Below, in pieces: positions 52,677 through 63,243 of a DNA stretch of 64,000 bases. The stretch is from NCBI RefSeq assembly GCF_000507145.1, contig NZ_AYTO01000008.1:62001-126000 (forward strand). Direction: 5' to 3'. Numbering within the stretch: the stretch's first letter is position 1; each line of letters opens with the position of its first letter. A program made the translations under genes and the position numbers. The notes under the pieces are model-generated. The model was not told the origin of the DNA. It was given only the letters and a program-made list of their open reading frames with translations, and did no database searches. Source of the DNA: Bacillus tequilensis KCTC 13622. GTDB lineage: Bacteria; Bacillota; Bacilli; Bacillales; Bacillaceae.

Positions 52677-53594
52677 ATGATTGCGCAAATACCGTTTTTC
52701 GGGTTAGACCCGAAGCAAATCGATAAAAAGTGGGTCGAAGCAGGATACGGTCTTGAAGCCAACATCTTCGACGGAAAATCGTTTGAAGAAACCGATTATG
52801 TGAAAACTTTTAAGCGGGCACTTGATTACACAAAACAGCTTGAGCCGTCATTATTAACGCTTCATTTTCCCACCGACAATGCGGATTATGTTCACAAAGC
52901 GCATATAAAGGACCGTCTGCTGCAATTTGCAGAGCTTGCGGATATGTACGGCGCTAAGGGCATCACTGTTCATGCCAATCAATTTATGTCCGTTGAAGAA
53001 TTCCAAGGCTATGATTTAGAAGGAAACCGTAGAAAAGTCATTGAATTTTTTGCTGCGTTTGATGATGAACTGAAGGGCACGGATATATGGATTGGAGTCG
53101 AAAATCTGCCGATTATCGGGAATTTGGGCGAAGACTTTGACCCGATATTTATTTATCCTGAGGATTTTGAGGAACTGATTCAGCTCGGATTAAAACATGT
53201 CGGCATTACATGGGATCTGTGTCATTGGGCCATTACCTATCAGACACATCTGTCATCATCACTTATGTTCAGGGATGAAAAACTGAGATACCCTGATTTT
53301 TTTCAGTTTCTTAGCTTACAGGAAAGCATAAAACATTATCATTTCAGTTCGTTTCGCCAGCTAGCCTTCCCGCATGGCGATGTCCGCTGTTTTGAAGGGC
53401 GCCATCCTGCGGAGGGAACGATTAATGAATCGTTGCTCAGACAAGCGGCGGAGATGTTAAAGGAAATACATCGCGATGACGGCACGGGTATCGTATTTGA
53501 AGTGATGGAAGAGGACTATACACAAAGAAAAGAATCATGGAGAACATTAGAATGGTTCGGCGGTGCTTCTGATGAAGATCAAAAAACGACGTGA
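52677..53594 (+). CDS. Xylose-isomerase-like TIM-barrel sugar isomerase/epimerase (gene 8)
   Basis: 305 residues, three bases after gene 7. AP-endonuclease-2/sugar-isomerase type barrel: LLTLHFPTDNADYVHKAHIKDR, KGITVHANQFM, WIGVENLPI (Glu ligand), GITWDLCHWAI (Asp/His ligands), HYHFSSFR and GIVFEVMEED (final Glu). The metal-ligand pattern is complete, so an isomerase, epimerase or lyase on a small sugar is likely; the substrate is not known. Its end overlaps gene 9 by 23 bases. Confidence 0.78.
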   Translation: MIAQIPFFGLDPKQIDKKWVEAGYGLEANIFDGKSFEETDYVKTFKRALDYTKQLEPSLLTLHFPTDNADYVHKAHIKDRLLQFAELADMYGAKGITVHANQFMSVEEFQGYDLEGNRRKVIEFFAAFDDELKGTDIWIGVENLPIIGNLGEDFDPIFIYPEDFEELIQLGLKHVGITWDLCHWAITYQTHLSSSLMFRDEKLRYPDFFQFLSLQESIKHYHFSSFRQLAFPHGDVRCFEGRHPAEGTINESLLRQAAEMLKEIHRDDGTGIVFEVMEEDYTQRKESWRTLEWFGGASDEDQKTT

Positions 53595-54804
53595 TTCGGC
53601 ATATCGAACACCAAATTATGCAAAGCTTTGGTCTGCACAAGTATTTTCTTCTGCGGCGGATGGCGTCTGGCTTATTGCGCTTCCGCTCCTTGTGCTCGAT
53701 TTGACCGGAAGCAAAATATTAGTCGGAGTGATTTCTTTTATCGAGCTTGTTCCCCTGACCTTCGGAATGTTTACAGGTCCCTTAATTGATTCTTTACGAA
53801 AAAAATCGATATTGTATTTGTGTAATACCGGAAGGGCAGTCATCATGATTCTTTTGGCAGTCCTTAGCGCGAACGGTTTGTTAACTGTATGGATCATTGG
53901 TGTATGCGCATTTTGTTTATCGCTGCAATCAATGCTCTTTTCCCCGGCGAAAGTGGCGCTTATTCCGCTGCTTGTCCCTCAGAAACATCTCGATCAAGCA
54001 ACTTCTTTAATCAATACAAGCGAGCTTATTGGCCTGATCGTTGGAAAGCTGATCAGCGGCGTTTTGATTGCGGCGATTCCGTTTGGGCTGCTGTTTTTCA
54101 TTAATGGGACCGCATTTTTTGTATCCGCTGTATTTATTGCTTTTATTCGAATTTCAGAATCTGCCGGCCTAAAAAGCAAAGGGGCAGAAGCCCTTAAGAC
54201 AGGGTACAGAATGCTGAAAAGCAACTCATCTTGGATGACTGCTGTCGGTTATTTTTTTATCGTGAATCTTGTCATTGCCGGGTTTATTTCTGTAATGGGG
54301 CCGATTCTTGCAGTGGAACGTTTTCATGAGAACTATTCCGTATGGTTCGCCATCATGTATTCAATGTTTCAGGGCGGGATGCTCTTAGGGAATCTGGCTG
54401 TATTTTTCAAGTGGAATACCAAGCGGCTAGAACGGCTCTATCCCAGAACGTTAACAGCGGTAGGACTGCTCATGATGTTTTTGTTTTTTTCGCTTAACGG
54501 GCTGGAATGCGTCATTTTTTTAGTGCTGGGCGTCATCATTTCCTATATTGATGTGCAAACGGTTCTGTATTTTCAAAAGACAGTTCCGACTGAATACTTC
54601 GGGAGGATATTCGCGCTTATTTTTTCTATCGTAAAGATGGGAGAACCTCTATCAGCAGCTGCTTATACAGTGCTTCTTGTGGTTATGGACGCTGATTATA
54701 TTTTTCTGGCTGTCGGTCTGACCCTCACGCTTACTTTTTTCATACTGTCAGTGAGACAAGGAATGCAGAGAGATGCCGGAAAAAAAGCGAATCAGTATTT
54801 TTAA
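53572..54804 (+). CDS. MFS exporter (gene 9)
   Basis: 410 residues from ATG 53572; GTG 53563 is in frame but less well placed. Twelve membrane helices, MFS_3 (enterobactin-exporter/macrolide-efflux-like) type: YRTPNYAKLWSAQVFSSAADGVWLIALPLLVLDLTGS at the N-terminus, FTGPLIDSLRKK at loop 2-3 and VPTEYFGRIFALIFSIV in the C-half. As last gene of the operon it most likely exports the product and gives self-protection. No other resistance gene is seen. Confidence 0.85.
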   Translation: MKIKKRRDSAYRTPNYAKLWSAQVFSSAADGVWLIALPLLVLDLTGSKILVGVISFIELVPLTFGMFTGPLIDSLRKKSILYLCNTGRAVIMILLAVLSANGLLTVWIIGVCAFCLSLQSMLFSPAKVALIPLLVPQKHLDQATSLINTSELIGLIVGKLISGVLIAAIPFGLLFFINGTAFFVSAVFIAFIRISESAGLKSKGAEALKTGYRMLKSNSSWMTAVGYFFIVNLVIAGFISVMGPILAVERFHENYSVWFAIMYSMFQGGMLLGNLAVFFKWNTKRLERLYPRTLTAVGLLMMFLFFSLNGLECVIFLVLGVIISYIDVQTVLYFQKTVPTEYFGRIFALIFSIVKMGEPLSAAAYTVLLVVMDADYIFLAVGLTLTLTFFILSVRQGMQRDAGKKANQYF

Positions 54805-54813
54805 TTTCAATAG

Positions 54814-54848
54814 AAAAGAGCTGCCGATGATCATACGGCAGCTCTTTT
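54814..54848. terminator. Terminator between the aminosugar operon and yvbK
   Basis: AAAAGAGCTGCCG - ATGATCATA - CGGCAGCTCTTTT, a perfect 13-bp stem, bidirectional. Confidence 0.92.
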
Positions 54849-54849
54849 A

Positions 54850-55317
54850 TTAAAGATCCAAATACAGCCTTACCATATCGCGGCATTGAATTCCGTTTTC
54901 AAAAATGTCCTCATCATAATGTCTGACAAAGAAATCGTGGTCAATCGCCTGAAGGCGGAATCCGCATTTTTGGTAGAGAGACAGCTGATGAATGCTGGAA
55001 TTCCCCGTGCCGATTTCAATCGTATCCGCACCCAGCTCCTTTGCCTTTTCGATGGCGTCTCGTACAAGCTGTTTGCCAAAGCCCTTCTTCTGAAGAGATT
55101 CTTTTACGGCAATATTTACAATTTCAACTGTTTGCGGCCTTGTTTTCAGCAATACATAAACACCTGCAAGCTCATCACCGGACCAAGCCGTGTAACATTC
55201 TCCTCTCTCAAGATATTCGTCTACAATGTCTTTGGAAGGATCGGCGAGCAGCAATAAGTCGTATAATTCGTCATTTGTTTTTTTAGCTAATTGAACCCTA
55301 AGCTTTTGCATATTCAT
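54850..55317 (-). CDS. yvbK: YvbK, GNAT N-acetyltransferase
   Basis: 155 residues. GNAT fold with acetyl-CoA loop QKKGFGKQLVRDAIEKAKELG (~74-94) and GTGNSSIHQLSLYQKCGFR. Substrate unknown. It faces the aminosugar operon across a shared terminator. In 168 it is the gene next to eno, so it marks the right border of the accessory block. Confidence 0.92.
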   Translation of the reverse strand: MNMQKLRVQLAKKTNDELYDLLLLADPSKDIVDEYLERGECYTAWSGDELAGVYVLLKTRPQTVEIVNIAVKESLQKKGFGKQLVRDAIEKAKELGADTIEIGTGNSSIHQLSLYQKCGFRLQAIDHDFFVRHYDEDIFENGIQCRDMVRLYLDL

Positions 55318-55436
55318 TCCACCTTTTTAGTCTGATAGACATTTAATTTTTTCATTCGTTCCCAATTTCACTCTGTTTTATTATAAAATATGAAAAGCAG
55401 TAAATGTCATCAAAATAGTAGAATAGGAGGAAAGTC

Positions 55437-57254
55437 ATGTTTTTTTGTAAATATTGCGGCTCTCAAAATAATGAAGGAGCCAAGTTTTGTAAAGAATGCG
55501 GCACCCCGATCGGAGGGGGCAGCAGACAGGCAAATCAAGAAACAGCAAGCACTGCTGAATCGAGGCAGGTTCCGCGAAAACCCATCCCTAAGAAAACCAT
55601 CATTTTATGGAGCAGCATTGCCGCAGCGTGCGTTATATTATTCGCTGCATATAAAACCGGGGCGTACTTTACGTCAAAGGATAGGTTAGTCAACAAATTT
55701 GAAGAGGCTGTAAAGAATGAGGATAAAGAGCAAATCGCCTCTCTCCTTACGCCGGTAAATGACAAACTTAAGCTGACTAAAAATAATGTAAAACCGTTTC
55801 TTACATATTTGAAGGATCACCCGGACAAAAAAGATGAGCTATTTGCATCGCTGCGTGCTGAAACAGCCCAAAAGGATATCGTATACGCGGAGAAAGACGG
55901 AAAAAGCTTGCTCGTATTTGATCATTATGATTTAAAGGTAGCACCTGTTTATTTTGAAGTAAGCAGCAATTATAAAAATACCGATCTATATGTCAATAAA
56001 GAGGAAGCCGGATCTATAAAGAAAGCGGATCAAGCACAAACTCTCGGACCATATATTCCCGGCGAATATACAGTCTCAGCCAAACTGAAAAACGATGTCG
56101 TCGATCTTGTGAAAAAGGAAGACATTCAAGCGGTTGGCGATAACAGCTTTCGTGTTGATCTCTCATTGGAAGCGGACAATGTCACATTCAGCTTAGCGGA
56201 TGACATTAAGAGCGGGAAGGGAGAGTTGCTGATTAATGGCAAGTCGATTCATAAAGATCCGTTCAAAACTTTTACATACGGCCCTCTTTTGACTGATGGC
56301 AGTATGACGGCGACTGTGAAAGCTGATTTTCCATGGGGAAAGCAAATGACCGATGCAATGCCAATTACAGGTAGTAACATGAAGATGAGATTAGTTCCCG
56401 ATAAAGAAACAAAAGAAAACATCATAGAAACTATTAATAAGGCGACTGAGCAATACACGGCTGCCTTCTCCAATGGGAAAACCGAACAGATGACAAAAGC
56501 TGTATCCGATGTTAAAGCTCAAACGAAAAAACAAATTTCAGAGATGAAGAGCAATCATATGTATTATAAGGATAAATATATAGAAACAGATTACGATCTT
56601 GATTCATTTGCTATTTCACAAAGTGACAAGGGACAATGGATTGTTTCAGTGAACGGAAATGAACTTCACGAATCAGCTTATTTTGATGATTATACAGAAC
56701 CTGAGATGAAACAAGAACATACAGCTTATCGTTATTATTTGTCGTATGATAAAAAACAAAAAGAATGGAAGCTTGAGAGTGCGGAGACCACTTCTGATTC
56801 CATAGGAGACCATATAAAAACTCTAAAAAATGAAAATCCTAAAATATACACCTCCGCTTGGGCGTCATCAAAGTCATCAAATGAGTCCAGAGTTAATTCC
56901 GACACACTTACAAAAGAGCAAGTGACATCATTTATGGTTAATTATCTGACAAATCAATCAAGCGCTGTGAGTTTAAATGAATTTGCAGTGATGGAAGGTA
57001 ATTTGGAAAAAGGAAGCACATTATATGCTGATCAGCAGAAACTAGTTAAGAAATTGTATAGTGAGGGGACGACTGAAGTATTTATTGATGTAGAGGTCAA
57101 AAGCTTTAGTCAAAGCGGCTCGAATATCACAATTAAAACATACGAAGAATTCGAAATCACAAAATCAGGCGGCAGTCCAAAGCTCAGAACGTATAATTGG
57201 ACCTATACCGGCGTAGTGAAAAACAAAAGAATTTACTTAACCTCAATTCAATAA
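55437..57254 (+). CDS. yvbJ: YvbJ, zinc-ribbon membrane protein (TcaA-like)
   Basis: 605 residues, ATG after AGGAGGAAAG. N-terminal zinc ribbon FCKYCGSQNNEGAKFCKECGTP (cytoplasmic), one membrane helix (~55-75), then a large extracellular part with repeated TcaA-like domains (~80-605). TcaA of Staphylococcus affects glycopeptide sensitivity; YvbJ function is unknown. Length equals the 168 protein. Confidence 0.92.
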   Translation: MFFCKYCGSQNNEGAKFCKECGTPIGGGSRQANQETASTAESRQVPRKPIPKKTIILWSSIAAACVILFAAYKTGAYFTSKDRLVNKFEEAVKNEDKEQIASLLTPVNDKLKLTKNNVKPFLTYLKDHPDKKDELFASLRAETAQKDIVYAEKDGKSLLVFDHYDLKVAPVYFEVSSNYKNTDLYVNKEEAGSIKKADQAQTLGPYIPGEYTVSAKLKNDVVDLVKKEDIQAVGDNSFRVDLSLEADNVTFSLADDIKSGKGELLINGKSIHKDPFKTFTYGPLLTDGSMTATVKADFPWGKQMTDAMPITGSNMKMRLVPDKETKENIIETINKATEQYTAAFSNGKTEQMTKAVSDVKAQTKKQISEMKSNHMYYKDKYIETDYDLDSFAISQSDKGQWIVSVNGNELHESAYFDDYTEPEMKQEHTAYRYYLSYDKKQKEWKLESAETTSDSIGDHIKTLKNENPKIYTSAWASSKSSNESRVNSDTLTKEQVTSFMVNYLTNQSSAVSLNEFAVMEGNLEKGSTLYADQQKLVKKLYSEGTTEVFIDVEVKSFSQSGSNITIKTYEEFEITKSGGSPKLRTYNWTYTGVVKNKRIYLTSIQ

Positions 57255-57297
57255 AAACAACCCCCATCACCAGCAGGTGATGGGGGTTGTTTTTTTA
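57254..57297. terminator. yvbJ/yvbI convergent terminator
   Basis: AAAACAACCCCCATCACC - AGCA - GGTGATGGGGGTTGTTTT, an 18-bp stem, bidirectional, touching the yvbI stop. Confidence 0.92.
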
Positions 57298-57993
57298 AAA
57301 GAGCATATAACGGAAAATCTCTTTGACATAGTGTTCGATAATGAGCTGAAATGTAACGCAGATGATCAAATAAATCACAATTGTTGAGTAAATGATATCA
57401 AATTTTCCTTTATATGAATGCTGGTAACTGCTCAGCATCGCAGGAGGAATGGCAAAGAATGCACCGATTAAACCAACCGCTAATATGGTAAAGCAAATGT
57501 CTGTATGTAATAAAAAGAAGAAAAGGGCAAGAATCAAAATAACCGTAAACGGTATGAGAAACGCTCCGAATCTGGAGAATGAATCCTTAAAAGAAACTTG
57601 GTTTCCCGCGATTTTTAAGGCGAAAAAGATTAATGCATGCAAACCAAATAGAAATAAAATAAAATAAATGGTTGGCTCTAAGAAGACTGCTGTAAAGCTT
57701 ACGCTTCCGGGACCATCTGAAAAAAGAATATAAAACATCAAAGGGGTCAGCAAACTGAAAAGAACCAACGTGATGATCGCGCTGATCAGCTGTTCTCCGC
57801 CTGTTGTTTTACACTCCTGATAAGGGCGTTTCAGGACGGCCAAGACAAATGAACCAAACTGCTTTGCCGCTTGCTTTGCAGCAGCTCCGGTTTGCGCTGC
57901 CTGCTGCTGGCCTGATTGACCAGGGAGCGGCGATCCGCATTTCTCACAAAACTTTCCGCCATCTGTTTGATGGCCGCATTGAGGACAATACAT
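57295..57993 (-). CDS. yvbI: YvbI, zinc-ribbon membrane protein
   Basis: 232 residues. N-terminal zinc ribbon YCPQCGHQTDGGKFCEKCGSPLPG, a glutamine/alanine-rich linker (~25-45), then five or six membrane helices (~70-230). Function unknown; it shares the zinc-ribbon-plus-membrane plan with YvbJ, and the two genes are convergent. Confidence 0.88.
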   Translation of the reverse strand: MYCPQCGHQTDGGKFCEKCGSPLPGQSGQQQAAQTGAAAKQAAKQFGSFVLAVLKRPYQECKTTGGEQLISAIITLVLFSLLTPLMFYILFSDGPGSVSFTAVFLEPTIYFILFLFGLHALIFFALKIAGNQVSFKDSFSRFGAFLIPFTVILILALFFFLLHTDICFTILAVGLIGAFFAIPPAMLSSYQHSYKGKFDIIYSTIVIYLIICVTFQLIIEHYVKEIFRYMLF

Positions 57994-58334
57994 AAAATAA
58001 CTCCTTTACCTGTGTTATAGGGAAAATAGACTAATAGTTTTATTATAAAAGAAAAAAGTTGTAAAGTAACCAATATTCATACAAAAATGCCGCATAAAAA
58101 AGACACGAGTTCCATTTCAGCCGTGTCTTTTGTTATGGTCGTCATTTTCCGATATCAGAAAAACCCGGTATATCTGCTGTCATTTTTTAAACACTTCTGT
58201 ATCCATCTTCCTGTCCAACTTATCACTCCCATTGCAGTATGGAGAGGCTATCAGCGTTTATAGAGAAATCATTTCCGGGTAAAGGGAGAAGAATATTTCT
58301 TTATCCTGTGCAAACACTAACAACAAGGAGGTTT
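57994..58334. other. Gene-free stretch with an orphan terminator-like hairpin
   Basis: AAAAAAGACACG (58096-58107) pairs with CGTGTCTTTT (58122-58131), a bidirectional terminator-like hairpin that does not follow any gene present here. From the B. subtilis naming order a yvbH gene would be expected between yvbI and yvbG; none is visible. The remainder shows only the yvbG ribosome site. An open frame extending yvbG upstream to 58239 lacks a ribosome site and is not accepted. Confidence 0.5.
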
Positions 58335-58970
58335 ATGATGTTCTCATTCATCGTTCATGTCTTCATTTCTTTATTTGCAGTATCCAATCCGATCGGAAAC
58401 GTACCGATCTTTCTGACGCTGACTGAGGGCTATTCAGCTGCGGAAAGAAAATCGATTGCCCGGAAAGCATCGATTTTATCCTTTTTTATTTTGGCGGCTT
58501 TTTTGGTTTTCGGCCATCTGATCTTTAAACTGTTTGATATCAATATTCACGCGCTTCGGGTGGCGGGCGGTATATTCATTTTCGGCATTGCCTATAATCT
58601 ATTGAATGCGAAACAGTCGCACGTGCAGTCTCTTCATCATGATGAACATAGGGAAAGCAAGGAAAAAGCGGATATTTCAGTCACACCTTTATCCATTCCG
58701 ATTATTGCCGGGCCCGGAACGATTGCAACAGTGATGAGCCTTTCCGCCGGACATGGCGGCATTGGTCATTATGCGGCTGTCTTGATTGGCATAGCTGCTG
58801 TTATTGTCCTGACCTTTCTCTTTTTCCACTATTCTTCTTTCATCAGCAGCAAACTCGGGAAAACCGAGATGAACGTGATTACCAGACTGATGGGATTAAT
58901 CTTAGCCGTAGTTGCGGTCGGAATGATCGGTGCCGGACTGAATGGCATGTTTCCGATCTTAAAATCATAA
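58335..58970 (+). CDS. yvbG: YvbG, MarC-family membrane protein
   Basis: 211 residues from ATG 58335 (AAGGAGG upstream); the next codon is also ATG (58338) and better spaced. Six membrane helices, MarC/UPF0056 signature FAVSNPIGNVPIFLTLT and PLSIPIIAGPGTIATVMSL. A His/acidic-rich loop (HVQSLHHDEHRESKEKAD) sits between the halves. Function unknown; MarC itself is no longer thought to confer multidrug resistance. Confidence 0.9.
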   Translation: MMFSFIVHVFISLFAVSNPIGNVPIFLTLTEGYSAAERKSIARKASILSFFILAAFLVFGHLIFKLFDINIHALRVAGGIFIFGIAYNLLNAKQSHVQSLHHDEHRESKEKADISVTPLSIPIIAGPGTIATVMSLSAGHGGIGHYAAVLIGIAAVIVLTFLFFHYSSFISSKLGKTEMNVITRLMGLILAVVAVGMIGAGLNGMFPILKS

Positions 58971-58973
58971 TGC

Positions 58974-59012
58974 AAAAAAGTAGCTCCCTTATTTTAGAGA
59001 GCTGCTTTCTTT
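58974..59012. terminator. yvbG/opcR convergent terminator
   Basis: AGTAGCTC - 12 bases - GAGCTGCT (one G-T pair), with A and T tracts on the two sides; it overlaps the end of opcR. Confidence 0.75.
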
Positions 59013-59546
59013 TGTTTTCGGCACATACTGAAAGATTTCCTCACTCTCAAAAAATTCAATCAGCCTGCTCAGCCAGTCATAGTAATGAAGCCATTCTTTT
59101 AATTCATTCAGCAGCTGATTGACCCGCTCTTCCGCTTCCGGGGTAAGCCCGTCCCTTTGTAAAAGATCAGTCAGCTCCCGGTTTAATTTTTTATACAGCA
59201 CTTTGTTTTTGTTCACGGCCTTTGTCCAATTCGCCGCAAATAAAGAAATGAAGGTTTGATAATAATCCTGCTCGACGTCATAAAGGTCTTTTCGTACGCC
59301 CTTTTCAAACACCTTTTCGGCAATATTGGCGTCGATCATTTCACGGACAACCTGGCTCATCCGTGTTTTACTCATCCCCGTTGCCTCAGAGAGCTCGCTT
59401 AATGTCATCGGTTTTCGATTCATATAAATAATTCCAAGCACACGCCCGACAGTCGAAGGCATTCCAAACGTATGCATATTTTCGGCAATCTTCTCAATGA
59501 GATGCTCTTCAGCATGTTCAATGATGTCGAGAGCAGTTTTTTCCAC
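58989..59546 (-). CDS. opcR: OpcR (YvbF), GbsR-type repressor of compatible-solute uptake
   Basis: 185 residues. GbsR/MarR-like winged helix: MHTFGMPSTVGRVLGIIYMNRKPMTLSELSEATGMSKTRMSQVVREMIDANIAEKVFEKGVRKDLY, followed by a helical C-domain. In B. subtilis OpcR represses the opuC and opuB genes, and its gene is divergent from opuCA, as here. It is closely similar to YvaV at the right end of the window. Confidence 0.92.
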   Translation of the reverse strand: MEKTALDIIEHAEEHLIEKIAENMHTFGMPSTVGRVLGIIYMNRKPMTLSELSEATGMSKTRMSQVVREMIDANIAEKVFEKGVRKDLYDVEQDYYQTFISLFAANWTKAVNKNKVLYKKLNRELTDLLQRDGLTPEAEERVNQLLNELKEWLHYYDWLSRLIEFFESEEIFQYVPKTKESSSLK

Positions 59547-59721
59547 ACCGGATCATCCCTTCAAATGGAAATTGATGGTGTCAATATATCATATTCCTGC
59601 CAGTTGTTGAAAATAGCAGAATGTGGAGGAAGAGGGAGGTATCCGGCGTAATTGTAAGAACACCCTTTCTGTCTTAGTCATAACAATATATAACCTGTAA
59701 ATAACATATAATTTCAACACA

Positions 59722-59758
59722 TTGTAAACTTTTTATTTTATAAAGTTCAAACTATAAT
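59722..59758 (+). promoter_or_regulatory. opuC promoter/operator region
   Basis: ATTGTAAACTTT followed by TTATTTTAT and AAAGTTCAAAC gives an inverted repeat centred on AACTTT/AAAGTT, overlapping a promoter with -10 TATAAT (59753-59758) and a poor -35. The left half recurs at 63980-63990, upstream of where opuB would begin, so it probably contains the GbsR-type operator. Confidence 0.6.
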
Positions 59759-59809
59759 AAAGATTATACTTTTCAGAAAATTTAAAGGAAACCTGCGGAG
59801 GTGCACGGA

Positions 59810-60949
59810 TTGCTGAAATTGGAGCAAGTGTCAAAAGTATATAAAGGCGGCAAAAAAGCTGTGAACAGCATTGATTTAGATATTGCCAAGGGTGAATTTA
59901 TCTGTTTTATCGGCCCGAGCGGCTGCGGAAAAACGACGACGATGAAAATGATTAACAGATTGATTGAGCCATCGTCAGGAAAGATCTTTATCGACGGAGA
60001 AAATATTATTGAACAGGACCCGGTTGAGCTGAGGAGAAAAATCGGCTATGTCATTCAGCAAATTGGTTTGTTCCCCCATATGACCATCCAGCAGAACATC
60101 TCACTCGTGCCTAAACTGCTGAAATGGCCTGAAGACAAACGGAAAGAACGGGCGCGAGAGCTGTTAAAGCTTGTGGATATGGGCCCGGAATATTTAGACC
60201 GTTATCCCCATGAGCTCAGCGGCGGACAGCAGCAAAGAATCGGCGTGCTGCGCGCACTGGCCGCGGAACCCCCTCTCATTTTAATGGATGAACCGTTCGG
60301 AGCGCTTGATCCGATTACGCGGGATTCCCTTCAGGAAGAATTCAAAAAACTGCAGAGAACCTTACACAAAACGATTGTGTTTGTAACGCACGATATGGAT
60401 GAAGCGATTAAGCTTGCGGACCGGATTGTGATTTTAAAAGCGGGAGAAATCGTTCAAGTCGGCACACCTGATGAGATTCTCAGGAATCCGGCAAATGAAT
60501 TTGTTGAAGAATTTATCGGGAAAGAGCGTCTGATCCAGTCAAGACCGGATATCGAGCGGGTTGAGCAAATGATGAACAGAACACCTGTGACGGTATCGGC
60601 GGACAAAACGCTTTCTCAGGCGATTCAGCTGATGAGAGAAAAACGTGTCGACTCGCTGCTCGTTGTGGACCGGCAAAATGTGCTGATGGGCTACGTTGAT
60701 GTGGAAATGATTGATCAAAACCGCAAAAAAGCGAGCATCGTTGGCGATGTATACCGCTCGGATATATATACCGTGCAAAAAGGAGCGCTTCTTCGCGATA
60801 CGGTCCGGAAAATCTTAAAGCAGGGAATGAAGTATGTTCCTGTGGTGGATGAGGAGAACCGTTTAGCAGGAATTGTGACGAGAGCGAGCCTTGTTGATAT
60901 CGTATACGATTCCATATGGGGCGAAGAAGACCAGCTCATGACGATCTGA
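59810..60949 (+). CDS. opuCA: OpuCA, ATPase of the OpuC compatible-solute importer
   Basis: 379 residues from TTG 59810, nine bases after GGAGG; GTG 59801 overlaps that site. ABC ATPase with Walker A GPSGCGKTT, signature LSGGQQQR, Walker B LILMDEPFGALD, followed by two CBS domains (~245-375) that sense ionic strength. Energises uptake of glycine betaine, carnitine, choline and other osmoprotectants. Confidence 0.97.
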   Translation: MLKLEQVSKVYKGGKKAVNSIDLDIAKGEFICFIGPSGCGKTTTMKMINRLIEPSSGKIFIDGENIIEQDPVELRRKIGYVIQQIGLFPHMTIQQNISLVPKLLKWPEDKRKERARELLKLVDMGPEYLDRYPHELSGGQQQRIGVLRALAAEPPLILMDEPFGALDPITRDSLQEEFKKLQRTLHKTIVFVTHDMDEAIKLADRIVILKAGEIVQVGTPDEILRNPANEFVEEFIGKERLIQSRPDIERVEQMMNRTPVTVSADKTLSQAIQLMREKRVDSLLVVDRQNVLMGYVDVEMIDQNRKKASIVGDVYRSDIYTVQKGALLRDTVRKILKQGMKYVPVVDEENRLAGIVTRASLVDIVYDSIWGEEDQLMTI

Positions 60950-60971
60950 CCAGGGGAGGGGCTCTTTTAAG

Positions 60972-62556
<1,585 letters not shown>

Positions 62557-62573
62557 GAAAAGAGGCGGATCAT

Positions 62574-63242
62574 ATGGACGTAATACAGCAGCTTGGCACT
62601 TACTATTCGCAAAACGGCGGTTACGTGCTGCAGGAGTTTTACCGTCATTTTCTGATGTCGGTGTACGGCGTTTTGTTTGCCGCCATTGTTGGGGTTCCGC
62701 TCGGCATCCTGATAGCCAGGTACAGAAGATTAAGCGGATGGATTTTTGCGGTGACGAATGTCATTCAGACCATCCCGGCTCTCGCCATGCTCGCCGTACT
62801 GATGCTCGTCATGGGGCTGGGTGCTAATACGGTGATATTGTCATTATTTCTGTATTCTCTTCTGCCGATTATCAGAAATACGTATACAGGCATTATCAGC
62901 ATTGAACACGCCTATCTGGAATCCGGAAAAGCGATGGGAATGACAAAATTTCAAGTGCTGCGGATGGTTGAGCTTCCGCTTGCGCTTTCTGTCATCATGG
63001 CGGGCCTTCGCACCGCGCTTGTCATCTCCATCGGCATTACGGCCATCGGGACATTTGTTGGCGCAGGCGGACTTGGGGATATCATCGTCAGGGGATCAAA
63101 CGCAACAAACGGCACCGCGATTATATTAGCGGGTGCCATCCCCACGGCCCTGATGGCAGTGGTTGCCGATTTGGTGATGGGCTGGCTGGAACGCGTGTTA
63201 AGCCCAATTAAAAAGAAGAAAAAATTGGCCGGCGCCGCATAA
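62574..63242 (+). CDS. opuCD: OpuCD, permease of OpuC
   Basis: 222 residues, with permease loop ESGKAMGMTKFQVLRMVELPLALSVIMAG. Ends PIKKKKKLAGAA; the C-terminal tail differs from the one I remember for 168 (229 residues), so the last residues are variable. Last gene of opuCABCD. Confidence 0.96.
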   Translation: MDVIQQLGTYYSQNGGYVLQEFYRHFLMSVYGVLFAAIVGVPLGILIARYRRLSGWIFAVTNVIQTIPALAMLAVLMLVMGLGANTVILSLFLYSLLPIIRNTYTGIISIEHAYLESGKAMGMTKFQVLRMVELPLALSVIMAGLRTALVISIGITAIGTFVGAGGLGDIIVRGSNATNGTAIILAGAIPTALMAVVADLVMGWLERVLSPIKKKKKLAGAA

Positions 63243-63243
63243 G

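Noticed and set aside
45755-54804. Reading the nine-gene operon as an O-antigen, capsule or wall polysaccharide cluster
   Set aside because: There is no glycosyltransferase, sugar-phosphate transferase, flippase, polymerase or ABC-2 exporter, in contrast to the eps operon at the left of the window. The only transporter is a small-molecule MFS type.
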